This document shows positions 47,191 to 58,359 of a stretch of DNA of 64,000 bases, one piece after another. This DNA comes from Stenopsyche tienmushanensis (lineage: Eukaryota > Arthropoda > Insecta > Trichoptera > Stenopsychidae). The stretch spans positions 1,488,001-1,552,000 of the forward strand of contig WACJ01000274.1 in NCBI GenBank assembly GCA_008973525.1, written 5' to 3'. Position numbers and translations under genes: made by a program. The notes under the pieces were generated by a model. It did not search any database. It saw only the letters and a list, made by a program, of their open reading frames with translations, and was not told the DNA's origin. Position 1 is the first letter of the stretch. Each line of letters opens with the position of its first letter.

Positions 47191-50100
47191 TCTTTCCTCA
47201 GCGGTCAGACTGCATGACGATTTGAAGATTCCGCCACCACCAGGCGCACAGCTCATCAGATACCCATTGAAACAATCCTACTGTATTCAACCATCGACAT
47301 CTTATTCCGCACTCTATGTAAGAGTCTATTGTGTCAATAAAATCAAAAGTTTATCGTGGCTTTAAAAAAAAACATAATTTATCGGCTTTAAATCCTACAT
47401 CTTAAAATAGACATCGAGGACCTCCAATTTACTATAAGTCGCAGTACAAAACACTTAAAAAACTAAGAACACTTGCCTGAGTATCGACGCTGCATGACGT
47501 TCAGGATAGATCCTGGAGTACGGGACGCATTCTTGAACAACACTGCACTTTATTTATTAAGATATATCCCTCTGACGATTAAGCCAAACCGTATAACCTA
47601 AGAACCGAACACGCACTGATTGTCGCCTAGCTTAATTCGACGGCTCAACTGAGCGTACGAATATAAATGTATTAATACTAAATGTAAATTATTATGAAAA
47701 ACTATTGAAAGAATGCATGAGATTCTCTCTGAGATGAGCTCTTTTGATATAATCCCAAAAATATTTTTATCAAATTTGAAATTCATTAAAAAATAATATA
47801 TTTATGCAACGAAAAGGATGGTGATTTTTTTTGAAAAATAATATATTTGGGAATATATCGCAGCAGCTTATTTAATCCCATGATTTTTAAAAAATAGTTT
47901 TTCTTATAAATATTAATAATTTGTCATAAATGCGTTTCAATTTGTCCGTCCAGTTTAGGCGTCGAGTTTATGTTATGCAACAATATTCGGTGCAGAGCTA
48001 TATTTTATTTTCACAGGTTAGGATGTGCATGTGCGTATGTTAAGTGATATTTTTTAATAAACAGAGTGTTGTGCCGTTCCGGTTGTGATCCGTGTTCCAG
48101 ACTGTATCCTGATCCTCATGCAGCTAAAATATTGAGGCAAGTAGTCATAGTTTTTAAGTATATTGTAATATGATTATTAGGCTTATTATCGAAATGTTTA
48201 ATGTTGAACAATTGCATTGAGATTTCAAGAACACAGATCGGAAATAATACTCAGAGTGGATTGGAAAATCAAGATGTCTATTTTAAGATATAGGATTTAG
48301 GTCCGATTTTTGTATCATTTTTTTAAAGTCACGACTAACATTCAAATGTATATGTAAAATACGATATTCGGAAGTGATTCATTTAGCATTACATAGCTAA
48401 AAGCTTCATTAAGCATCAATTTTTCCTTAGATTAAAGAAAATACATCATATATGATTTTAAAAATATATCATCAGCCTAATAATTGGACTAAAATGTGTC
48501 AAATATTTAATTTCAGGTATGAAATCGTATTTAATATAAAAGCAATCCGCAATTGTTTAATTACGAAATCGACCAGACTTGATCAATCAATAGTCTTAAG
48601 TTTAGATGGACGTTGTGAACAATTGTACAGTGTGGTTCAAAAGAACTGCTGTTGAGTCAAATTCCAAAGGTGTCCAGGACTTCAAAATTCATGCAGTAAG
48701 AGCTCTCAGGTAAGGATAATAAGATTTACAAGATAAATTTGAGCTATCATTTAATTTGTCATCTAAAATATACACACAAAATATTTGGTCTAATGGATGT
48801 TTAAATTCTTTGTTTTAGGTAAGTCTTTCGAATAGCGCAATATCAATCCGAAATACCGAAGTTTTCAAATATACTCATACTTTGAGTTAAATACATAATG
48901 CGTAAAAATATGTAAAACCGAAACATAAATATTCTTCAGAATATTATCGATTATTTTTTCTGATTTTACTGGATACATTTTCTTTTGTATGAGACGTATG
49001 ATGTCTAGTAATATCGTCACTACTTCTTTCACTTGTACTCCCTGTGTTATTAATATTTTGGTCTGATTCACGATTTCGTTTGGTAATAAATTTATCCATT
49101 GTGAGGTAGGCGAAAACTCTCAGTTGAATACCGGGGCCCAGTTATGTTCGTCTTGCTTCTGTCGACCAGTCCCAGTTACCTCCGTTCATAGAGCTTCTGA
49201 CGGTCAGCATGTTTATTTACTCCACTTTGAACAGACTGTGGCTGCGAGGCGTAGAATACCCAAAGTCTACGTTAAACCGTTAAAATACGCGCAATTGATT
49301 TAGCTAATTCAAAATTACATTAACTCTTTCGTTGACTTTCATAATTTCGCCAACGACTTTTTCGGTTTTCACTGTTTTGCAGAATTTTTCGTTCTGCAAT
49401 CCATCATTCCAAGAATGATGGATTTTTTGCCTATTTAATCTTATCGATATATATTGTAAAAAATAACTTATAATATATAAATATATATATAATCGCCAGA
49501 TCATTATATCGACTAAGAAACTTTGATAAATCTTCTGATAAATATTAATAATAAAAGCAATGAATGAATCACACAAGCGAGAAAATATGTCATTATTTAA
49601 AAGATGTTAAGATGATCGGGATGAGATTGATGGCAATAAATATATAGGTCTCACAAGCTCTTAAATTTTTCAATGCTTAGAGGTTGCTAATAAGTGGTTT
49701 GAAAAACAGGAAGAATACAAGTCTTGCGCTTTTAAAGTGTACAAAAAACGGAAGGGAACACTCAAACAAAAATTGAGATTTTTGTAAAAAAGGATGAAGT
49801 ATATGATATTAGCAGTGAAATTCGAAATCATGCGAAATTATTCATTTTTTCCCTTAAAATTAAAAAAAATATATTAGTGCGAATTTTGAAGCAAAGCACG
49901 TAAAATATGGTTCGTGTTGGATTAACAGGTTCTTCAGTTTACGTCCTTCTGAGAAAAAAAATATGTATATGAAAAAATGACAAGGAAAATTCCATTGTAT
50001 TATCATGCGGAAAAAATATGAATGCTTTTTGTTCCTTGTTTGAATAAATAAACTAGATATATTGAAATAGCACATTATATTACATGTCCAAAATGGAATT

Positions 50101-51779
50101 ATTGTATTATATCTGGCGCCATTGACATCTTCCAATATGTGGTTAGAAAGAATAATAGTGAATTGTATATAAAGTTCTTGGATCTAGTTGCATTCTATTT
50201 TTGATAGACTTGAATATTCGAGCAAATTCTGGGCATGCATTCGAATTCCTTTTGTGTGCATTGCTCAAATTTTGTGGTCAACCCGATTTCAACCGCGGAT
50301 GCTCTCAGCAGACAGCACATACTATATTATTGGAATCCATAATCTAAAATTCCAATGGCATTCCGCTGTGTAAAAGCCGCCTTAAAGTAGGCGTTTTATC
50401 GCCTCCCGATTCTTTCAGAAAAGTACTCAGCGCTCCTGCCATCAAATTTTAATGGATATATTGATTGTGGAAACTATCCATAAAGCAAAACTCCCATAAA
50501 GCATCTACGGGACAATACAATTTAACGATTAGATGGATTCTTATAATATTCAAGTCGTTGAGAAAGTTCACTATAAACGATTCATTACGGCGACATGGCA
50601 CGGCGAGTTTGATTTTACGGTATGGAGCTCCACAAAAAGCGCCCTAAAATATGCGAAAGTCTCCAAGAATACGCTGGGGAACTCACAAAGAGCCCAGGCA
50701 AAATAATCATAACGCCAGGTCGTCGACAAAAGAAAATTAAACCAAATTTCTAAAACAGCACCTTGATTTTTTGACTTAATTTTTCATTAAAGGAATGCGG
50801 CCGTGTTTCTAAAGATTGTTTACATAAACAAAGTCTTTATGCAAATTAACTACAAGTTTTTGCATATCAAAGGGGATCACGCCGAAGCTTAACAGATAAA
50901 TATACACATAAATACATTCGAAAATTACATCCCGAAAAAATAAGATTTACACGGCTTTAGAGCTGCCTATATTGTGTTATCGGTCGATATTAGGTTAAAA
51001 GCGTAACAATATATTTTCCCATCCGAAAGCTGAATAATGAAAATGGAAGAATCGCGCGGTATGTCACAAAGTCCCTTTTGACGGTGGGCTTGGGTTGTGA
51101 GGCTCAAGTGGACTTCTTGTGTTCATCCCGAAGGCGGAGCACTCTTTGAGGACACTTCTGGTCCATACCTTCGCCCCCGGGCCCCCCCCCCCCCGGCCCT
51201 TCCAGATCCTTCCTCGACTACCACAAGTGGCCCTGAATAGGCCGGCTTACCGTATACCATACGCACCACCTCGAAAAGGGATCTTCAGCCATCAAGATAT
51301 ATAAAGATTAACCGGAAACGTCTCTCATACATTTTCCACTCGCACAATAAAAAATTGAAATACGTTTTTATTGAAATTTATCTCGCATGCAAATTCGTTA
51401 TGACGAAGGGCGCCTCTCGGAGGAGAGTCTTTCATCTCCGTGGAATATTTTTAAGCACTTTTAATTGCGTACCCCTTCAAAGAAAGTTTTCCAAGTTCCC
51501 TAGGTGAGCAGTTTCCAGGTAAGGAAATCTCCCTTTCCCATCTGTCTTGGGGCAGGTGGGATACAAACCTGGACCAGATAGCACAAGCGTGACTCAAATA
51601 ATCGCGATGCCGAAAGGGGAAATTCTTGCATCCCCAGCGCTAAGTGACAAAACTTGCTGTGCCAACATTTTATAAAATTTGCAAGAATTTCATTATAAAA
51701 TTTCTATGTATAATAGAGTAGAGCAAAGAAAGTGTTTCCGCATCGAAATAACATATAAAAGGAACACATCAAAATTACA
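47191..51779. other. long spacer with minor simple repeats
   Basis: AT-rich with no recognised gene. It contains two adjacent small hairpins at 49374-49424 and a run of 13 C at 51182-51194 inside a GC-richer patch (51060-51260). No frame of note. Confidence 0.5.
49398..49424. repeat. 12-bp perfect hairpin, 3-base loop
   Basis: AATCCATCATTC (49398-49409) and GAATGATGGATT (49413-49424) are exact reverse complements around CAA. A second hairpin with 7-bp arms (TGCAGAA/TTCTGCA) lies just before it. No terminator role applies in a eukaryote; it may be the relic of an inverted-repeat element. Confidence 0.8.
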
Positions 51780-52100
51780 AGCCCTAAAAATATTTTCAAC
51801 GTTTAAACATTAAAAATTGGTTCAGATCCTGGAATAATTAAAAAATACTAATATTAAGTTTTTGCTAGAAAGAAAACCGTCATCTTACGCGAAAATGAGT
51901 TTGGTTAATTTTAATATTTGCTCTTGGTTCATCCTGTTAATCGTCTTATTAAAACAATACTTCAGATAATATTATTAATAACCCAAATTTTAGCTTGCAG
52001 TTTAAAGGCATTATTATGTATTTTGTTTAGATTATCTGTTCCTATATACTCCCTATGAACGCAGAATGAGACTCCCGGATTTAAATTTGTTTCCTGGTAT
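51780..52100 (+). repeat. interspersed repeat family, copy 4
   Basis: The copy contains CTTACGCGAAAATGAGTTTG (about 51885), TTCATCCTGTTAATCGTCTT (51929-51948) and GACTCCCGGATTTAAATTTG followed by TTTCCTGG (about 52070-52098). They are in the same order as copies 1 and 3. It is non-coding. Confidence 0.6.
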
Positions 52101-53919
52101 TATACACTCCATATAATATCGTATACTTCAAAGTCTAAATCATATACCTTTGTATATTTGTAACCTATATGTTAACCTTATTGATATTGACTTATGAAGA
52201 GCCTTACTTTTTAAATCATTCCACAGCAAATATAAATCATACTTATTTATAAAATTACTATTTTGATTTGATCTTCAAAAAATAATTATTAAAGTGATCA
52301 AATCTGCGCTGAAAGTGGCGTTTCAATTAAATTCGGCAACTAAATAATTTAACCCTTCTTTAATTATATTTGAAATATATTCAAAATGTATAAAATACTA
52401 ATAGTAAGCAATTTTCATTCACATTCGCGAATATTTTTATACGATTATATTGAACAATAAATAAAAATGGATTTAATAAAAATTGATGTATTCATTTTGA
52501 ATGCGAAAAAGCAATATTCAACTAGCTAGATCGCATATTTAATTTTCCCCGGGGGTTGGTTTATCGACTATATTAGGTGCAGATTTAATTATCACATTAA
52601 TTAGTATCATTACGACCCTCCAGCGCAGTGATTAATTTTACGATTCGTACATAATTACATAGCAGCACTTCGAAATCCCGACATAAAGCACGTATTTTCG
52701 ATATTTTACACAAAGCTGTCAGATATCCGGAACATTATCCAGAATTTATACACGCTACTTAGAAGCGTTGAGAAATTGATCTTACCGCAATTTGAAAGGG
52801 TTTAGACCCCCGGGTTCATAATTCTACAACCGTAGCTCGAATTTCAAAACGGCACTAACTCAAAATAAAAGCTGTCCGTCGTTCCGTGGGGCGCTCTCGA
52901 GCTGGCGTTATGAGCGTTATACAAATAATTGGCGCATTTAACATTTACAATATGGGCGTGCATGCGCCCTTTTCGCGAGGCCCTAACCATAAATATGGGT
53001 ATACAGGTGTGGGTGAAAGTACTGCGCGGAACAACTAAGTCGACGATTTTCAACGAACACTTCAGAACCGCAAGGTTTCAAATACCCGCTTGAATTTGTA
53101 AAACTAGACGTAAGCCGTTTTCGAATCTCACCATGGGAGAGAAAGGGACTGATGGACTGGATGTAGGGAGGGTGCGAGTGGCGTGGCTCAGGTTAGGGGA
53201 AATTTCAAGATTTTCCGATTTTGATTACGGAATATTTTTTCGCCGGAAGTCACCCCGAGAGCTTTCGCGTTGTTGCCCGTAGACAAATCGAAAGCTCTAC
53301 GTATTCGCGTAATGATATAAAACCGAAAAACAGGTTGGGGTACGTAACTCAATTATATTTTAATTCTCTTCGCGACCTTTTTTTGGCCAAAATTTTAGAT
53401 TTAAATCGCTTTACGTATAGCAATCTTTCGTGTAATATATTTAGTGGGAGATATACGGGCCGAAATTTGGCTCGTGTTTGGTGCGGTATCATGTAAAGCC
53501 TTACAACCTCGATGCCAAATTCGCAAAAATACTTTTTTTCCAAAATATTTACAACAAACCCTTGAAATATACATTTTAATCATACTCGGTATTAATTGAC
53601 GACACAAAACAGCCATAATCAATGAAACTTTTCCGATGATATCAAATGTATCCGATATCAAAAGATGGCATCACGTACGGAAAGAACTTGATAAACACAT
53701 TGTTTAATAATTAAAAAAAAATCCAAACCATGGTCATATCAGTTCTAAATAATATAAGGCGATCCCGAAAGAAATCCATTATTTTCACGCGTTCCCATTT
53801 GATTTCAGTTTATGTATTATATGAGTATAAATTTTAATCATCGGTTAAATTAAGATAAGGTTATTTCAATCGATTTTTTTAAATAGATAAGTCTCAGAAT
53901 TTATCAAACACTAGCCGAT
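52101..53919. other. spacer, nothing recognised
   Basis: AT-rich, with a GC-richer patch at 52780-53340 that is open on both strands for 70-90 codons without domain features. Confidence 0.5.
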
Positions 53920-53990
53920 ACACAGCGCGTTGCCGCCACAGAAGTAATAATTCTTAAAATATCGTTTGTTGATTTTTATTATAAATATGA

Positions 53991-54290
53991 ACAAACATTG
54001 ATTTTTATATATAAGATCTATTGTAAGTTAATTGTACTATACCTATATTATTTGTAAAAGTGCAAACAATAAGTTGGAAAAGTTTTATCGCAATCGAATG
54101 AACGATATGGAAGCGCATTAAATACAGACAAACAAACATTGATTTTTATATACATATTAGACTATGCTTATGTTACTCGCGGAATCTTTAGCAATAAATA
54201 GACGAAGTTTTATTGCAATTCGATGAACGGTACAGCAGCGCATTTCGAACGAACAAAACCCAATTCATTTTTATACATCAGATTAGACTA
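53991..54290 (+). repeat. low-copy degenerate tandem repeat (about 120-140 bp unit)
   Basis: ACAAACATTGATTTTTATAT starts at 53991 and again at 54132; a weaker third start (AACAAAACCCAATTCATTTT) lies at 54252. Within the units, TTTTATCGCAATCGAATGAA (54084) pairs with TTTTATTGCAATTCGATGAA (54208), and GGAAGCGCATT with AGCAGCGCATT. The upstream phrase CTAGCCGATACACAGCGCGT at 53913 looks like part of a larger repeat family, which I cannot name. Confidence 0.65.
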
Positions 54291-54462
54291 GAAACTTGGC
54301 AAAACATCCACGAACTATTGAAATATTTATATTTATTTATATCCAATTTGATATTATGGGCTTTATGCTGAAGATATCTTTAAAATGAGTATTTGTTTCA
54401 ACGCCCAAATTCATAGAAAACATTGCAGACTTTAACGTGGCTCATCTATATTTTTTATTTGT

Positions 54463-54556
54463 GGAATGACGAGTTTCAACCTTTCAAACAAAGGTCATCT
54501 TCATACGTCAGACATCGCCAATCCTTTGTTTAAAAAGGTTGAAAGAAATCACTATG
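54463..54556. repeat. inverted repeat with hammerhead-like arms, possible PLE terminal fragment
   Basis: On the minus strand ATGAAGATGACCTTTG, a short loop and AAAGGTTGAAAC (54511 down to 54468) have the layout of a PLE hammerhead core (C/A-UGAAGA, stem, GAAAC), with one core position changed. The plus strand right after it (54532-54556) carries CCTTTGTTTAAAAAGGTTGA, a second copy in opposite orientation. Two such arms facing each other recall the inverted arrangement at 45838-46056. Confidence 0.4.
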
Positions 54557-57420
54557 TAGATATAACAAAGTAAATATTTACAATGTGTATCTGATAACAT
54601 TTTTTGGGTGCTTATTGTTAAAAAAAAAAATTATTTCAATGGAATATTCAGGATTTTATGCACAGTTTTCATGTGTGTTTACTCGTTTAGGTATGAATAA
54701 TTTTATGGTGCATTTTCATAGCGGAATAAAAATTTCAAGTCGTGAAAATTAACGAACCTGTTTAACGCCGCCGAGGGCATTTATGAAATAAAGATTAATA
54801 TTCGTCGGGAATATGTAAATATTTTTTGCGTAGTTGTTTGTTTTGCATAAAACCCCCGATAAGACGGAACCTAATTTGGTTTTTCGCGCTGAATTATCGA
54901 GTTCGTAAAGTCGAATAAACCACGGAGGCTGTACATTTCGGGGGCTTTATATAGGAGACGCTTAGAGCGGAGATAGCGCAAGAATTTTAGGTCTAAATCT
55001 GGCTGTGTCCTTCCCTTGCCAAATTTGCATAGAGCCTCCGGCAGAAGGTCCGATGTTTGCGACACAGTTATTGGATATACTGATTATTCTTACACGGACG
55101 TGCTAAGACTCTGCAGGATGCCGAGAGGAATTTTCCGACATCACCGTGCCGAAGATATATTTCTAAGGATTAAATTACTTTATAATCAGGAGGAGAATTC
55201 CGCCCCCATCCCTCCGAGGACCCGTGCTCTTTAAAGCCTGAAATATATTTGACGGCGTACCGGGGCACAATCGTCCCGATTTCGATGACTGATTGAGATT
55301 TTCCCAAAGGATGAAAAGCAGATTGCGACGGGATAGCTTTCATTACAACTAATTGCTTATCAATCTCTTGGCGAGTCTAATCAGAAAATCTACTTCCGAA
55401 ACGACGTATAATCTCTCAAATTATGTAATGAATTGAAATGGCAATTTGTTGAAGTACAGAAAACAATAATGTTAAAAAACATGACTAACAGATGATCAAT
55501 TGAAAGATCGATCATTATAAAAATGTCTCGGAATAAAATGCATTTTGTGTTTTTTTGAATTAATTTATAAATATAAAAAATATTGTTTGTATGTATATGT
55601 TGTATATGCTCCTATATCATTCATCCATTTGCAATCAAACTTTGTTGAATTGTTGGGCGCATATTCAAGAAGGTTTTGGAATTAGCATAACCATTGTTTT
55701 TGTGCGGAATTTGTTTCGCGAGACGTTTAGCGGATGTACCATGTTGGCGCATATTGGTCTGACGAAGTGAAGTGTGGGCCGAAAAGACAGGGAAAGAAAG
55801 GATGCGCACACAATACGATCGGTCTTTTGGATTTGAAGATATTAATTTTTTTGTGCATTTAAAAATCTTATTAAATCTCCTTTTTTAATCATGCATCAAT
55901 ATCGCATTATTATGATATTATTTAGCACTTTTATAAAATTTGACAACATCGGATGGTTGTTATGTGTTATGCATGAACAGCTAATGCGTAATGCATTTTT
56001 TCTTCATAATTCAAATAGTGCTCAATCACGAAAACAGCATCGGATAGACTATAATATAATCGTTTGTTGTGTAAATTCTTCGTATCCGTAAACAACTTAT
56101 AGCAAACGCAGATATAACTCATTTATTTGCATATTGATAGGCGAATATGGAAATTCTCAATAAGCGAATGATTCAAATTATCGGAAAATAACACGCCATA
56201 CACCGAATAAGGGAAGTTCGCACTGTAATTAATATTCATGATGTTATAGACGAGGTGGGTGTTAAAAAAAATTGATCGAAAAACGCGTTAACGAGATTAT
56301 CAGTTACATACCACGCTAAAAGCTCCCCGGGGATCGTATAAAAATGTTAATCGCGTTACAGCATCCCGGCATAATAATCTAGTTTTCTGCATTTGACAAT
56401 CGAAAAAAACGATATTCAAAGTGCGCTAATATCAATTTGTTCGAGTCCTGCACTTGACAGGATATCTCCCGTTGCGATACAATATATTTATTGTTTATCC
56501 ATCGGCGGCAGTGCAGTATTGAATTGTGTAATTTGATATGGAGGAGACAAGTTTTAGAAGCGCTGCCTTGCGTGAAGACATCGCTCCCGACGATGCGTAT
56601 TAAATTGTGCATTTTGCAGTAGTTATTTTATTGCCACGACAAGACGCTCTAATATAGGCTTCAATGGCTTTCCAGGGATAAATTGGCATAAAATCTTAAT
56701 AAATACATGGATAAAAAGCGTATTTACGACGACCCTTCGAAAGGCCATCGACTCCCAATGAACCACAATGTAAATGAAGATGTCATTCACATCCATGAAA
56801 GTAGTCTAGGATCGTCGTCATTTTGTGCTTGAATATTAAAAAATAAACTGTCAAAGTAACTTCATAATTATAACATTACAATGCGACAGAAATTTTCATG
56901 AAATGCCCAGTGATGGAGATTCAACCCATCCAACGAACCAAATTGCTCTTAAAGGATTAGAAATATGAGGGTCATGATTATATAGGCAATTACTTAATAC
57001 ATTTAAGTTGGAAGCATTTTGCAAATCTACGACGAATGTTCTATGTGCCCATAGTACAAAAACCATGATTAATTATATTTACATATTAATTTACATGAGA
57101 AATATGTATGTATTTGCATAAAGATGTAATTAAACAAGGTCCACTTAATCGCGCGCTATCATTTTAAAATGCCATAGTTTTAATTATTTGTCAATGGTAT
57201 CCCGTTTTTTAATATCGAAGTCGTCTTTATTTATTCAATATTATATAGTATTAGTAAGGGACCATCGCGTGTACGACGATATATCGGACGTTAGTACTTT
57301 TCGCAAGTATTGATAATGATGATATATATTGCCATATGGAATTAAAAGGGTTCAATAATACTTTGAGCTCAATAAATAAATTAAATTTGTATCGCATTTA
57401 ATTTTGTATAACTCATATAT
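54557..57420. other. spacer, nothing recognised
   Basis: AT-rich with a GC-richer patch at 54890-55240. Short frames only; no RNA gene found. Confidence 0.5.
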
Positions 57421-57957
57421 TAGGAGGGCCGAAAAGTAATCAATTTTTTTGCTTGTTAAAAACATTAAATACTAATCAATAAAATAATTTCCATCATTTT
57501 CTATCACTTTTTGCCAGCATAAAGGTAATATTTCAATACCATTTTTGAAAAAATCCTTTAATTTTTCACCGAAAAACGTATCTAAGTGCGTTTTTACTTC
57601 TCCTTCTTCTTATTTTTTTAAGTGTTAATGTATGCTCTAACGATTTAAGATGGTAGTAATCCGATGGAATGAGATCTGATGGATAGGTTGGACTAACCAA
57701 CTAAAATTATCCCTAATTGTAGATAATGGAAAACCAATCTTCAACGATTATTTGACGAGGATTTGATTCCACCGTCGATTTCAGGATATCATCATCGAAT
57801 TTTTGGGGTCGTCTTCTTCGAGCGATATTTTTAATATCCCTATTTCCATGTTTAAGCTGTTTAAACCAACAATGACACTTGTATACACAAACTATCTGTG
57901 GAGAAAAAGGGCTCAACAATCGCTCAATTTTTTTTTAATTACTTTTCGGTCCTTTAA
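57421..57957 (-). mobile_element. internally deleted mariner with TIRs
   Basis: The ends GGAGGGCCGAAAAGTAAT (57423) and, reverse-complemented, AAGGACCGAAAAGTAAT (57954) form an imperfect inverted repeat, each flanked by TA (57421-57422, 57955-57956). On the minus strand an N-terminal mariner part reads CHCWFKQLKHGNRDIKN and KFDDDILKSTVESNPRQ. The C-terminal part reads KLKDFFKNGIEILPLCWQKV and ENDGNYFID near the left end. The catalytic core between them is deleted. About 530 bp remain of an expected 1.3 kb. Confidence 0.8.
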
Positions 57958-58026
57958 TGTGAGTTCGTTTCTGGGTTTTGACTTTGATTTATAGTCTTCG
58001 TCGATTTGTTGCATTTGAAATTCGTA

Positions 58027-58359
58027 CAAGGTGCATCCCAAAAGTAATGAAACATATTGTTTACAGCTGATTTAATGCACCCTTATTTCGAAACTCACGA
58101 ATTGCAAGCCTATGACCTACCTGGGTGACAATGCTCCCAGTCACAAGTCTCTATGCGTCTGTGAGTTCTTCTCGAGAATCAAAATTGTATTTAAAGGACA
58201 CCGTTTTGACTACTGTGAAGGAGGTTTCCGTCGAAGCCTTCGAGAGGATATACCGGACATGGGAGAGTTCGTATAAAAATTTTTAAATGCTCATGGAGAG
58301 TATTTTAAAGAATTTTATCATATCAAAAATATATTTCATGACTTTTGGGATACACCTTG
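58027..58359 (+). mobile_element. non-autonomous mariner derivative with TIRs of about 31 bp
   Basis: The left end CAAGGTGCATCCCAAAAGT and the reverse complement of the right end, CAAGGTGTATCCCAAAAGT, continue to match through ATGAAAYATAT: about 31 bp with three mismatches. Inside, a frame reads GHRFDYCEGGF, and after a stop NAHGEYFKEF, the C-terminal end of a mariner transposase (patterns GHRFD-x-x-EE and GEYFE). Everything before the C-terminus is deleted, leaving 333 bp. TA precedes the left end, but the right flank lacks TA. It starts only 70 bp from the preceding mariner and belongs to a different family. Confidence 0.7.

Noticed and set aside
56444..56453. Second B-box-like match (GTTCGAGTCC)
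   Set aside because: No pairing acceptor stem or A box upstream.
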